Shown here: piece after piece, positions 45,540-56,269 of the stretch
Layout of the letters: every line of letters begins with the position of its first letter
How positions within the stretch are numbered: position 1 is the stretch's first letter
DNA from: Anastrepha obliqua
Lineage: Eukaryota; Arthropoda; Insecta; Diptera; Tephritidae
Assembly: GCF_027943255.1 (NCBI RefSeq)
Contig: NC_072893.1
Location: 27,922,001 to 27,986,000, forward strand
Direction of reading: 5' to 3'
DNA: 64,000 nt
Notes under the pieces: generated by a model
Seen by the model: the letters and a program-made list of their open reading frames with translations, nothing else
What the model was told of the DNA's origin: nothing
Databases searched by the model: none
Position numbers and translations under genes: made by a program

Positions 45540-46015
45540 GAAAAAAAATGTTATTTTTTTATTGGGAAAAATTTGTATTTGTATTTATTTGTGTAATTTT
45601 TTAGAACAAAATATACCTAAAAAAATTTTTTTGGGAAAAATTATTGTAATTAGTGGAAAAAGTTTGTTTTGGGGAAAAATTATATGCTAACATGCTTTTG
45701 TACTTAAAAAAAAATAATAATTTTTTGTACTTGAAATAAAATTTTTAAAACTTTTTTTGTAAATTTTGATATTTGTAATTTTTGAAAATACGAGCATGTG
45801 CAAGAGACTGCTCTGCAAAAAATTTTTTGTTGGGGAAAAGATTATATTCATATTTATTTGTTTAATTTTTTTGGATAAAATGTACCTTAAAAAATTTGTT
45901 TATGGGAAAAACTCATTTTTGGAAACATTGTTTTTTTTTTAATTTTTATCTGAAATTTGTTTTCGTTAATTTTAAATATTTGTTTTTAATTTTTTCTTTA
46001 CTTTTCGGGTTGTAT
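45540..46015. repeat. Diverged direct duplication, AT-rich
   Basis: The segment starting near 45564 (GTATTTATTTGTGTAATTTT, then ACAAAATATACCTAAAAAAA and TTGGGAAAAA) recurs near 45850 (ATATTTATTTGTTTAATTTT, then TAAAATGTACCTTAAAAAAT and ATGGGAAAAA). The period is about 275 bp. No coding potential. Confidence 0.5.
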
Positions 46016-46868
46016 TGAAATACGTACAGGAAGTTGGAGCAAAATACTGTGAAGCTCCCGGCATCGTCCTCGTAAAATGGACTACTCTAGCGGCGTAGAA
46101 AAAAATCTGGTCTACTCTCTGTTTAGTGCTTCACGTTCCCCTTAGATGTTTAACCCAGCACTTTTGGCATGCGAATCACGCGCATCCAAGAACAGTTATG
46201 ACAAATGTGCACATGAAATAAAACACAGCTTTTATTTCTATCAATAATTTCATTTTTATTTCCACAATGTAATTATTTAGAGTTATCATGGCGAAATTTT
46301 TTTTTATAAGTATGTACTTTAAAATCGTTAGACACTTGATATTATTTATTTAGTATTTTCTTTTTGTTGTTGTTTTAAGATACATTCGCACTTAACTAAC
46401 CAACTGTAGTGGGGGATACATACATACAAGTGTCGATAGACGTACAAATGTATGAGCCTACAAATTGAATTTTTTCTATAAATTTCGCAATAACTTCTCA
46501 CGCCCACTTGCAATGCCTCGAAGAATTTTAGTTGGACAGAAACTTGACGTACATATGTTTGTAGTTGTTTTTAGCTGCTGAACTATTCTCAATTGTTTTG
46601 TAAAATTCCTATTGAAGTGGCAATCAAGTCGATTTTGTTTTACACGCACACATACATATGTACATACTACATACATGCACGGACTGATGCCATTGTGCAG
46701 CATTATTTTTCTTGGACTTAAACGGTATTTACATTTAAAATTTTGCTATTAATTTAAGGAATGGCTGCCATCCAATTACATACTTACATACATACATACA
46801 TGCCGCATGTATGATTGTTTTGTTACCATTTTTTTTGCTAATACCGTTATGCACACATACATACGGTA
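46016..46868. other. No gene recognised
   Basis: Short open frames only. CATACATA microsatellite stretches occur at 46640-46675 and 46775-46805, the latter just outside the next mariner. Confidence 0.4.
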
Positions 46869-46870
46869 TA

Positions 46871-47996
46871 CACCTATGAAATGAGACTTTGAGCTATTAG
46901 TCCATAGATATCGCTAGGAGTATTTTTAAACCTTTCCAAATGTCTTGTTTTTTTCGTCTGTCATCTGTCATCTGTCAACAATATTCAGTTTATTGTTTGT
47001 TACGTTTCATACAACAACGCATTTTTGGCGCTCTTAAAAATGTTGAATTTCGTGCCTTTAAACTACGATTTGCGGACATCGTTGATTTTCTGTTATCAAT
47101 TGAAAAAAAGCGCTTCTCAAGCTCATCAAATGCGTATAGAAGCTTATGGTGGACATGCTCTAAGTAGAGCACAATTCTTCAGGTGGTTTGAAAAATTTCG
47201 AAGTGGTGATTTTAGCGTGGAGAACGAGAACCGTGGCCGGCCACCGAAAAAGTTTGAGGACGCCGAATTGCAAGCATTGTTGGATGAAGATGATGGTCGA
47301 ACGCAAGAAATGATGGCAGATCAGTTGGGAGTGACCCACAAAACCATTTCCAGACGTTTGAAAGACATGGGCATGATTTTAAAGGTCGGAAGATGGGTGA
47401 CGCATGAACTGACTGAAAGGCAGCAAGAGAACCGAAAAACCACTTATGAAATGCTGCTCTCCCGGTTTAAAAGGAAGTCTTTTTTGCATCGAACCGTTAC
47501 GGGTGATGAAATTGGGTGTATTTCTTCAATCCCAAGCGTAAAAGATCGTATGGTCCGCCTGGCCACAAGCCAAAAACAACGGCCAAACCAAACCGCCTCG
47601 GCCGCAAGGCAATGCTGTGTGTTTTCCTTGATGACAATGCACCGCCACATCGAACAAGAGCGACCCGGCAATTGGTGAAGACGTACGATTGGGAACCGCT
47701 GGTGCATGCGGCCTACTCACCGGACTTGGCGCCTTCCTCCGATTATCATTTGTTTGCATCGATGGGCCACGCACTTTCCGAGCAGCGCTTCAATTCTCAC
47801 AAAGAAGCCAAAAAATGGCTCGATGATTGGTTTGCGGGCCAAGACGGCCAATTTTTTTGGCGCGGCATCCACAACTTGTCTGAGAGATTAGAAAAATATG
47901 TCGCTAGCGATGACTATTATTTCGAAGATTGAAGTTGTAACAATTTTTTGTTAATAAACGTTTGAAATAGAGAAAAAAAGTCTCATTTCATAGGTA
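46871..47996 (+). mobile_element. Mariner element (lineage G, mellifera/capitata type)
   Basis: CCTATGAAATGAGACTTT at the left (46873-46890) is repeated inverted at the right (AAAGTCTCATTTCATAGG, 47977-47994). TA flanks the estimated tips (46869-46870 and 47997-47998). The transposase starts at ATG 47040. At about 1.13 kb it is shorter than a complete mariner because of an internal deletion (next entry). Confidence 0.85.
47040..47932 (+). pseudogene. Mariner transposase with frameshift and internal deletion
   Basis: The start MLNFVPLNYDLRTSLIFCYQ, then YGGHALSRAQFFRWFEKFRS, GRPPKKFEDAELQALLDEDD and LGVTHKTISRRLKDMGM form the two helix-turn-helix regions and the linker. HRTVTGDEIGCI contains the first catalytic Asp, then a frameshift near 47515. 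The second frame (47516-47932) has GRKAMLCV fused directly to FLDDNAPPHRTRAT, so about 50 residues before the second Asp are deleted. AAYSPDLAPSSDYHLFASMG follows, with one extra residue, so the D34D spacing becomes 35, and the end is RLEKYVASDDYYFED. Inactive. Confidence 0.88.
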
Positions 47997-47998
47997 TA

Positions 47999-49071
47999 TA
48001 CCGAAGTCGGACTACGGAATTTGGTTTGTTTTAGGGACAAGTCATAATTAATTTCTTCTCTTTATTTTTCAAATTGCATAACAAGAATTTTCGAAAATCG
48101 TGAACAAATGGGTGAATAACAAATTGCGCACGCATAACAAATATTAAATTTAAATAAAATTATTGGAGAGATTACACAAATACTTATGCGTTTGGCATAC
48201 AAAATTTCTAAATGACTTAAGTGAACTTAAGCTAAGAAAGCACGAAAACTGAAAATTTGGTAATCGTGGATTTAGGAACTTACTTCTGCTCTGCTGTGGG
48301 TGATACACTTAACACTTACATACATACAAACATATATATGCAGTTAAGTACATGTGTATGAGTATAGCTTACTTTTTAATACATTTACTGATTGTTTTAA
48401 TAAATAATTTTTTTTTTTATTTTTTCCTTTTATATAACATTTCTTAATACTTAACTATCATAAATTAATTCATCCACCAACTTTTCAGTTATCATTTTTT
48501 CATTTATTTATGCATTTATTCTTTAGTTATTAAAGTTAAAATTTATTCTTTTATTTGGTAATTTGCTAAGGACTCTTAGAGACTGATAATGAACTTTAGT
48601 TTTAACTAAATAATACTTTGAAAATCATCTTTACTGTATAGTAAATGTTTTCCCTTAACATTTTGTAAACAAATTCGACTAGTTTTTTTATGCTTAAAAT
48701 GTTTACAAAGTCACATTTAAAATCTATCTGCCCATCCTCTTTCATTCGGCTACTAATTTATTTACAAAGTAATTTATGTACAGTTGTGGCGTTAACTCCA
48801 CCGCTTGCCAACTTCCACGAATCTCTTCGACTTGCTATTGCACTAAGCTCCCTGTACCGCTTACCACTCACCACTTACCACTCACCACTCTTTCACTCAC
48901 CCCATATTGGCACAGTTCACATTGCATACATACGCCTACATTTCTTGCATGTATTAGTTTCCCTCAGCCATACCAATATTTTGTCGGTTCACTGGTGCCG
49001 GCGCTCTCACGCTCGCTCTCCAGGTTCTCGTAACACTATAGGACGGCCGAGCCGCACCAGAGCACCTGACC
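47999..49071 (-). other. Putative 3' untranslated and downstream region of the RUNX gene
   Basis: This lies downstream of the RUNX stop codon on the minus strand. Several minus-strand AATAAA signals exist (for example 48757-48762, about 310 bases past the stop), so the 3' end cannot be chosen from sequence alone. The open frames on the plus strand here (48690-49250) are repetitive (CACTCACCACT) and run antisense into the RUNX exon, so I do not treat them as genes. Confidence 0.45.
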
Positions 49072-50039
49072 TCAATATGGCCGCCACACGCTACCCCCAT
49101 TGTCGGTGGGTGTGTGGTGTCCGCGGTGTGCTGCCAAAGCGGCCACTTGACGTTGTGTATTACTGCCGTCTTCGATATTCCTCACCGAGGCACCACAATT
49201 GCCGATCAGCGTCAAATCACCCGGATGCGTCACACCACCACCTGTCATGATATTGTGCTGCTGACGTACGCCCACACCCACTCCTACACCCACATTGTTG
49301 ATATGATCCATAACGCTTTGCAGTTCGGCGCCATGCACCGATGAATTGGGTGAGGCGTGTGAAGGCGTTAGCGCATGCGAGTGAAAGCCATGAGTCTGAT
49401 TGGCCGCTGTGTAGAGCTGTGAGTAGAGTAGACTAGCCGGCAGCACGGGATAGAGTGAACCATTACAGCCGGCACCGGTTGTGCCTGCACCACCGCCCCC
49501 AACACCAACGCCAACGCCTACGCCCGCACCGCTGCCACCGCTATAGACGGCTGGATTTTGCGTCTGATTGACTAGTCCGGGGAAATTTTGATTGGCACCG
49601 ACAAGTGAATTATTTGCCGCCGAAGAGTTAGACCCGCTGCCAGCGCCGGTGCCGGTGCTGCCATTGGCACTGCCGTTGCCGTTGTTCGAACCATTGGCAC
49701 CACCACCACCGCCGCCGCCGCCAGCACCGGCGCCACCTCCCAAATTTGGTGTGTTTGTGGTGAGTAGATCTTCTTGCACCGGTGATTCGGCTTGCGAAGA
49801 GTCGCTCAAACTTCGTGGTCCATTCTGGCTGGAGTGTACATTGTAATCGTTGTTGGTATTGGTGTGATGATAGCGTGGCACCAAAATGGAGTTGGTTCCG
49901 ACGCCACCATTGACGGTGGAGGAAATTGCCGATTGACCGCTCGATCCCAGCAGGCTGTGGTGAGTCATCTGTCCGGTGGTAGAACCTACAAGATTGCTCA
50001 AATGCTGATCCAAGTCGGTGGCCGTGGAATCTGGAAGCA
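49072..50039 (-). CDS. RUNX-family transcription factor, terminal coding exon (lozenge-like)
   Basis: RUNX proteins bind TGYGGTY through an amino-terminal Runt domain and recruit the corepressor Groucho through a carboxyl VWRPY. This exon codes for the last 321 residues and ends VWRPY-stop (TGA at 49072-49074), the family hallmark. Upstream are LPDSTATDLDQHLSNLVGS, a Gly/Asn/Ser-rich low-complexity tract (about residues 100-140) and YPVLPASLLYSQLYTAANQT, a conserved-looking island, then HGAELQSVMDHINNV. The acceptor TTCATTTTCAG precedes 50039. The first two bases (TG) complete a codon begun in the upstream exon (A + TG, Met). Lozenge, RunxA and RunxB are all possible; I favour lozenge, weakly. 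Runt itself is less likely given the Gly-rich body. Confidence 0.85.
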
Positions 50040-50639
50040 CTGAAAATGAAGAAAAGGTAGAAAGATCAGCATTGGATAATGAAAAAAAAGTATTTTTGGA
50101 ACACTGAAAAGTTGTTTAGATTAAAAATACTGTAAAGCTCAATAAAATTATTCAGAAAACATTTAGCCACAACTAAGGATACGGCTGTGTTCGATCTGAA
50201 ATTCTTTCATTTTCATTTGTTGATCTCGATCTCACCCTACTGCTGTCATATATTTATATATACACGTCTCACAAGGTCTCGAGAATGCTGACTAATTAGA
50301 AACTGAGTTTATCTAAATATTACCAATTCAGTGCGTGTTCTTCGTAAAACGTAAATAAGCTTGAAAACTCCAACGGAAGTCAGCCTTAGCTGTTTGAATT
50401 ATAATATTGATCCCTAGTATTCCTCATGAATATTCTTATCAATTTCCAAGTTCTGAGCGAACTTTTACAAAATACTCTCTACATTTTGGACAGCTGAGTC
50501 TGGGAGAGCGGGATGAATGCCAACGCCACCATAAACCGAAATGGTGCTGGCCCCTTACTAAATGTAGTGAGACTTCCACTCGCTACCAAAGGAAAGTACC
50601 TTCGTATTATTCCAGATCGTAAACTAAACTGTAACGTAA

Positions 50640-51260
50640 AGAGGCAAAGCGAATGGGTCTGGTAGGGAACGAAGACAAAACGTCGGCGCCCACGTCATTG
50701 TTGATAGCTATGATTTCGAGGTTGTAAGAGGCTTCGTTGTGTAGGAATGTTAGCCCAGAAATCCAACGAAGAATCTCGTTTGCCAAGAAGCGCTACTTGG
50801 GACGATGTAGGCAGCTGAGTAGTGAAGTTCTCTCTACCGACGAACAAAACTAACACTCTACAAGACTCTCATCATGCCCGTCCTAACGTATGGCGCCGAG
50901 GCGTCACTTGGAGTGTTTGAGAGAAATATTTTGCGGAATATTGGTGCAACTTTATGACGACATGGACATAGCGCAGCGAATGAATATCCAGTGGCTACCA
51001 TGGCTGGGTTATGTCATCTGAATGGATATAAAAACGCTCCGGTTCTTAAAGTATTCGATGTGATACTAGCTGGTGGGAGCAGAGGAAGAGAGAGGCCTCC
51101 TCTGCTTTAGAAAGATCAGGTGGAGAAGGACTTGGTTTTACTTGGTGTTTCACACAGGCGCCAGTTAGAACGAGAACGAGACGACTGACGCGCTTTGTTA
51201 AACTCGGCCAAAATCGCGTAAGCGGTTATCGCGCCAATTAATAAGAAGGAACTAAACTGG
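50640..51260 (+). pseudogene. RTE-like reverse transcriptase fragment, antisense in the RUNX intron
   Basis: In shifting frames the plus strand reads NEDKTSAPTS, EIQRRISFAKKRYLGRCRQL, SSEVLSTDEQN, then TLYKTLIMPVLTYGAEASLG and DDMDIAQRMNIQWLPWLGYV. This matches the late reverse transcriptase and thumb segment of RTE-type elements and parallels 39560-40300. Then follows SRGRERPPLL, the GRPR..W signature. Many stops. It is not part of the host gene. Confidence 0.7.
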
Positions 51261-52290
51261 AACCGAGGCATGGAGGACAGGTCAAGAAAAACGGTTAATA
51301 CACTTTATGCATACAAAACTGCCTTACGTAAAAGATGAATTTAAAAGCAAAATGTAAGAGGCATAGAGAGCAGCAGTCACACTTCTCGCAGGAGCGTTGC
51401 TTTCTACCTGAACTAAGGCTCTCTGGGACTCTATAAGGCTTTCTCCATAAGGATATCTATGACAAATTTTGGGCATGCCTACACTGAAAAACTCGCGAAA
51501 CATTTCTGGGAAAGCACAGGGAGTTAGATTATACTGTTTTGATAATAATCTTCCACAAAAATCACACAAATGTGGAAATGGCATAACGTTAAGGATGTTG
51601 ACCCAGGGTGAGTGGATATCTGCACTCAAGACTTAAGACTAAGTAATAAGCTCGAGAGTGGTAACTGCTCAGAAGTGCAGCTGAACTTAAGTCTTTGGCT
51701 AGCTGACTATTGGAATGTTTTTAAGTTGAGTTAGTCGTTATAAAGGTGTCTGAGTTGTGTATCAGGAACTCCCAAACGATTACTATTTACTCTGATAAGC
51801 CAAGCTGTGATAAAACCTCCACAATGCATTAACACTTCTTCCAAAGTGGCAATTGAATGTTGAGTTATTCTTAACGAGCTAACTAAGCATGTCTGTGATA
51901 CTGATCTTAAATCAGTTAGTTCTGCCCAATATGTGGACGTTCCTTTATTCTCAAGCAGGCTCTGTATCAGATCCGTCTAGATGGCGCAAGCCTGCAGTAG
52001 ATGGACCACGGAGTCCATCTCTTGTGAGATAACTAGACAGACTTGGCCTAGAAGGAATGAGCACAGAACGAGACCAGCATTCCATTTGTAGCGAGGATGG
52101 AATCAACACCAGTTACAGTGTTTTACTCTTTCTATGAAATTGAAGTGGCTAAACCACACTGGGAGGACCACATTGAGGAACCTGAGTCGAAACCAGTGGT
52201 ATCACAATTTGCCTACATTTTCAAGTGGGGCCCTTCGACACTCGTATGGAGAGAGGTATCCACCCTAACCTAACCTTACCTATGAAGATA
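51261..52290. other. Unassigned intron sequence with a non-LTR-like 3' end
   Basis: No coding region is recognised. The stretch ends with ATCCACCCTAACCTAACC at about 52258-52275, like the TTCAACCTAACCTAACC ends of the RNase H non-LTR copies at 8424 and 60068. It may be decayed 3' untranslated sequence of such an element; weak. Confidence 0.35.
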
Positions 52291-52424
52291 TTCTCTGTAG
52301 CTTTTATTTTCAGTAAGTTTCCCATTTCTACTTGTTTTTGCACATTCAGTTTCAGAAGCAAATCCATATGTATCTACTTATATTCAAGCATTTCGACAGT
52401 CTTCCCGGCCATGTTGATACTTAC

Positions 52425-52619
52425 TTGGTACACAATCGCGATTTGAGCCGCCAGTAAAGTCCTGATTGTTTGACTGATCGTTGGAGGAGCAGGTGAAGCC
52501 CAGAGCTGGATTATTGAATTGTGCTGAAGTTGGAGTTGTGCAGGAAGACAGTCCGCTTCCGGCCAAGTAGGGTGAGTATGCAGATGCTGAGCCATAACCC
52601 CAGTGTGTATTGCTAGCAC
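52425..52619 (-). CDS. RUNX-family transcription factor, penultimate coding exon (lozenge-like)
   Basis: The 195-nt exon lies between the acceptor TTCCATTTCAG (52620-52621 is the AG) and the donor CCAA/GTAAGTATC (GT at 52424-52423). It has 2 + 64 codons + 1 nt and its last A joins TG of the terminal exon, so the phases fit. It codes for ASNTHWGYGSASAYSPYLAG, then SGLSSCTTPTSAQFNNPALG and a Ser/Asn/Asp-rich end RDCVP. The HWGYG...YSPYL island corresponds in position to the PWSYDQSYQYL segment after the Runt domain of vertebrate RUNX proteins. The Runt domain exons must lie beyond 52620 in the minus-strand upstream direction; I do not find them before 64000. Confidence 0.75.
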
Positions 52620-52621
52620 CT

Positions 52622-52959
52622 GAAATGGAAAAAAAGTAATGAGTAAAAGGATGGTGAAAGCAAAATGGGCATATAAAAAGTACAGCATACATGGCAATAA
52701 ATAAACTTAGATGAGAAAAAATGGCTTTGCCTGCAGTTAACAGATCAATTTTTCAGTTAGAAGGAATTAAATGGAGAAAAATTGATGTATGAAAAGTTGA
52801 GCCAAGAGGCACCGAAATATTTGGTAATTCCCAAAACACTTGAGCCCTCAAAGCCCATTGCGTTTAAAGCTCTGGAAAGTGAAAGAGGAAAAGAGGGAAG
52901 TATCAGAAAAAAAAAAATAGTATAGAAAAGAGAAATAGACGTAGTTAGATCTGTGAGAA
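52622..52959 (-). other. Start of the long upstream RUNX intron
   Basis: Sequence upstream of the penultimate exon on the minus strand. No exon of the Runt domain is seen here. It is AT-rich and ends at a non-LTR remnant. Confidence 0.5.
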
Positions 52960-53340
52960 TTTTCCAGATTCTTTGGTGAACCTCCTATTCCAGTTTGGGT
53001 GCACGAATTTTACTCATTCTCATGACATCGGAACCCACAACTCGTAGCCTTGCTCCAGTAAATGCTCAGTGCTATCCGCCTCCGCTAAACAAGACCGACA
53101 CATCGGGTTCTCAGTGATTCTAATGGTGATCATATGTTGACACCATGGATTGTGTCCTATAATATCTAATACCGACCATCAACCGAACGTCTTGAACGTC
53201 TTGGAAGAACCAAGTTTTAGAAGAAAGTTCCACAGTTTTCTGTTCCGGCTTGTCACAAAATATTTTGCAGTTCTGCAGCGTTCTAGACCGGACCATCTCT
53301 CTTTATGAAAATTGCATACATAATCGCTGGTCCAATTCAT
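52960..53340 (-). pseudogene. Non-LTR retrotransposon C-terminal tail
   Basis: On the minus strand, about 53225-53030, the reading is HNPWCQHMITIRITENPMCR and SCLAEADSTEHLLEQGYEL. This is the LTGH....H....G....C..C....ES..H.L..C tail that follows RNase H in I/R1-type elements. The rest is lost or shifted. Confidence 0.6.
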
Positions 53341-53394
53341 GATTCGTGAAGAACTGATTTCGATTATTGGTTCTGATCCTTTTGGGGAACCGCT

Positions 53395-53562
53395 GATTCA
53401 CGGTTGGCCAATTCTTCGGCAACTAACATTCAGAAGTGCACAGATTCGAATATCCGAGAATGATACATCAAATGGCGACCCTCGTAAACCTCCAAGTGTA
53501 TTTTGCCATGAAAAATCTCCTCATAAAAAACCACTTGCCGTTCAGAGTCGACTTAAAACTCT
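53395..53562 (+). repeat. tRNA-derived SINE, 5' half of a split copy
   Basis: The plus strand has a diverged A-box region (TTGGCCAATTCTTCGGC), a B-box-like AGATTCGAATATCC (53443-53456), then the SINE body ACCTCCAAGTGTATTTTGCC, AAAATCTCCTCATAAAAAAC and TTCAGAGTCGACTTAAAACT. It stops at about 53562. The continuation starts at about 54755 on the same strand, after an R1-like insertion. Confidence 0.7.
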
Positions 53563-54735
53563 TTTTTTTTGTTTTTTTATGGAGGTGGCAAAAAACATTG
53601 AAAGCCGAAAAATGTGATACTTGTCTTTCGACCAATCCACTAGGTAAAACTTCACGGGAGGGGGAGTAGCCTACTGCCTCTATATAAAAATCTGCGCTGT
53701 TGTTCAGCGCGACGCAGTTTGGTAATTACTATTCTTGCCATATTACTGACAGCGGACCAATGTTCTTCTGAGTCAAGCATGATATCTACTAGGTTACTAA
53801 CCATTATTGGCTTTCCAACCCTATCACTCAAATCTTCTCTTTCCAGCTCAAAACGAGGGCAGACAAAGAAAACATGTTCTGCATCTTCAACTAGACTGTC
53901 GCAAAAGGGGCAGTACGGGTCATCTTCATGCTTAAATCTTTGCAGATAAGCCTTAAAGCATCCATTTATCCATCTGGCGATATTCGGAATCAATAGATAT
54001 GTCCATCGTCCGTTCATGGAGCTCCCCCATTCCTCTTGCCACGTACGGATGCTTCGCTCCCGTTCAGTCTTTCGGTTAGTCAGCTGTGCTGAATCCGCCC
54101 GCTGTTTTTTTTTTTTATTTCGGTGAATTCGAGTGCAGTCAGCTTAACTGGTAGCATACCCACAAGGAATAATACAGCATCTTCCGATACTGTGCGGAAT
54201 GCGCAGCACACCCTGAGGGCACATAACCGGTATACCGATTTAATGCCTCATGTATGTGCCGCAGCTTGTTGCTTCGAGCCAGGCTGGTACCGCATATAGC
54301 ACAAGAACTGCCGCATATAGAACTGCCTCTGTTTTATGGTTTGCAAGGCTTAAACCGATATTGCGCAGCAAATCTTTTGTGATTTCGACCACTTGGTTGC
54401 AGATCGCTTCAGCCTGGTTAAGGAATTTAGCACGACTACGATTGCAATGTCATCAGCAAACCCTATGATTTGGTATATTGGAGGTAGTTTGAGACGCAAG
54501 ACTCTATCGTACATTATATTCTAGAGAAGTGGGCCCAGCACTGACCCCTTTGGGACTTCTCCGACTCTGTACATTTTGATTCCGTCATCGGTTTTATATT
54601 GCAGCACTCTGTTAGTGAAGTAGCTTGCAACCATTTTCCGAATGTAAAGTGAGACTCGGGAATTCTCCAGCGCATTTAGGATTTTGCTCCAGTTAGCTGT
54701 ATTAAATGTATTTCTCAGATCCAACGTTGTGACTA
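53563..54735 (-). mobile_element. R1-like non-LTR retrotransposon, 5'-truncated, inside a SINE
   Basis: Read on the minus strand, 54724-54521 starts within reverse transcriptase: MDLRNTFNTANWSKILNALE then VGEVPKGSVLGPLL. GFADDIAIVVV follows (catalytic FADD at about 54455). 54200-54020 is shifted: GMLPVKLTALEF and TWQEEWGSSMNGRWTYLLIP. 54017-53652 is open: IARWINGCFKAYLQRFKHED, PYCPFCDSLVEDAEHVFFVC (C..C...E..H...C) and the end RRFLYRGSRLLPLP. An A-rich minus-strand tail lies at 53563-53582. ACTCTTT flanks both sides and may be the target duplication. Confidence 0.8.
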
Positions 54736-54754
54736 GACAATACTCTTTATCTCC

Positions 54755-54850
54755 ATAGCCATTTGTGGAACAACATCAAGATGCACACCACAAATAGGAG
54801 GAGGAGAATGGCCAAACACCTAACAGAAGTGTACGCGCCAATTATTTATT
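54755..54850 (+). repeat. tRNA-derived SINE, 3' half of the split copy
   Basis: It resumes at CCATTTGTGGAACAACATCA, then CACACCACAAATAGGAGGAG and the GTACGCGCCAATTATTTATT tail. Only about a dozen bases of the expected SINE are missing between 53562 and here, apart from the inserted R1-like element. This supports a single SINE split by a later insertion. Confidence 0.75.
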
Positions 54851-56267
54851 TATTTGTTTTTTATCTCGAGATTTTACGAAGATATTTATAAACAAGGTGG
54901 CAGCACAAACTATGAAGCTTTAAATAATAAATGTAAAACAAAAGATTCTATATTTGTCTTTTTCTTATTTGGTTAGTCTCTCTATTCAAGTGAACCGGAC
55001 TGTATGTCTGCTGCGCTACTTCGACCTAACCATGATATTGATAGCCATAGGCATACATACAGACGCACATATGTGTACATACGTTTGTATAAAATAAACG
55101 CGGCATCGGCCCGTTAATTACGTCAACATGGCGGAGTGCGTGTAAATGAATGAGGCCATTATGCGGGTTGGCTGCTGATTGGATTGAATTGGTTTGGACT
55201 ACTGTTGAACAGCGGCAATGTGTGGGTAATGAGTAGTCGCCATTCACGGCATTTACGCGTATAAATTCGTATGTATATGCACTCATATCAGGCTGCTGCA
55301 AAAACGATTGCACTAACAGCATCGATGGCATCAGTAGTTAACAGTTTGTGACAAAAAATGTGGCGGTCACTCGAATTTTTTTGTCCACCGGTCGCAAGTT
55401 GGTGGTGGTGGCGGTGTTGATATTGTTGACTGCCCATATGACTCAGCCTGTATATGTGTGTATGTGTGCGTGTGGGCATTAATATATTGTCGCTGTGTAA
55501 TATTGATTATTGGAGGTGAAAATGGCTACAAACGCTGTTGTACTATCCGAAAAAAGCGCCAAATGAAGGCGGCTGCTGCTGCTGCTGTATAAAAACGGAA
55601 CGAACTGGAAGTATTGATGCGGGCGCTTAACTGAATTAACTGAATTTCGTTATGCCGCATGTGCGTGCTTTTGAACGCTTATTTTGATTTTTCAAAGCTA
55701 TACACATTAAATATAGTATTGTAATTAGGCTTAATTAATAGCTCATTCGGAAATTATTAATTAGTTTTTCGTATAGACGCATCAGAGTGCGCTCAGTACC
55801 CTTTAAATGGGGAATATTGATTTTGTGGTGGCTTTATTAATGATATTCGCTTAACCGTTTCATAAACACATCACCGCCGTATGCAGAATATGTAGACCCA
55901 CATACATACATATGTAGACACATCAATATACTATCCATACATATATACAAAAAATGTAAGTGGCGAATAAGTGCAGCAACAATTTCCCTCTACTATTACG
56001 CGGTTTTCATGAGCGCAAACTATTTTCAGCTAAAGTCAGCCACACAATGCCCCATTCATATTTTCCTGAAAACGTGACTTAGTACTGCCATAAACTCTGT
56101 TCCTTAGCGATTTTTCAAGTCACGTACTGAAGTATTTTTAAAGCAATATTTAATGGATTAATAACTTAGGAACATGGCTTTTTTGAAGAAACGAAATTTT
56201 TTTGGGTGATTCTACCCCTTTTTTTAACAAAACTGCGACTTGTTAGAGACTTGCGCCTATGCTCATA
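54851..56267. other. Gene-free interval
   Basis: No supported gene. CATACATA/GTGTAT microsatellites (55045-55085, 55440-55475, 55895-55945), a GGTGGTGGTGGCGG tract (55399-55413) and a CTGCTG tract (55570-55585) are visible. If the RUNX gene extends this way, this is intron. Confidence 0.45.
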
Positions 56268-56269
56268 TA

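Larger units (their letters stand above)
50040..52424 (-). other. RUNX intron containing a retrotransposon remnant
   Basis: The intron runs from the donor at 52424 to the acceptor at 50040, 2385 bp on the minus strand. Its ends are consensus (GTAAGTATC and TTTTCAG). It contains an RTE-like remnant at 50640-51260 on the opposite strand and a repeat-like stretch with a CCTAACCTAACC end near 52262-52280. Confidence 0.75.

Noticed and set aside
48690..49250. A 186-codon plus-strand open frame rich in Ser, His and Leu
   Set aside because: It runs antisense into the end of the RUNX exon and owes its openness to CACTCACCACT repeats; no domain is recognised.
49592..49846. Plus-strand Pro/Leu-rich open frame
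   Set aside because: It is antisense to the Gly/Ser-rich tract of the RUNX terminal exon; GGT/GGC repeats read backwards give Pro/Ala.
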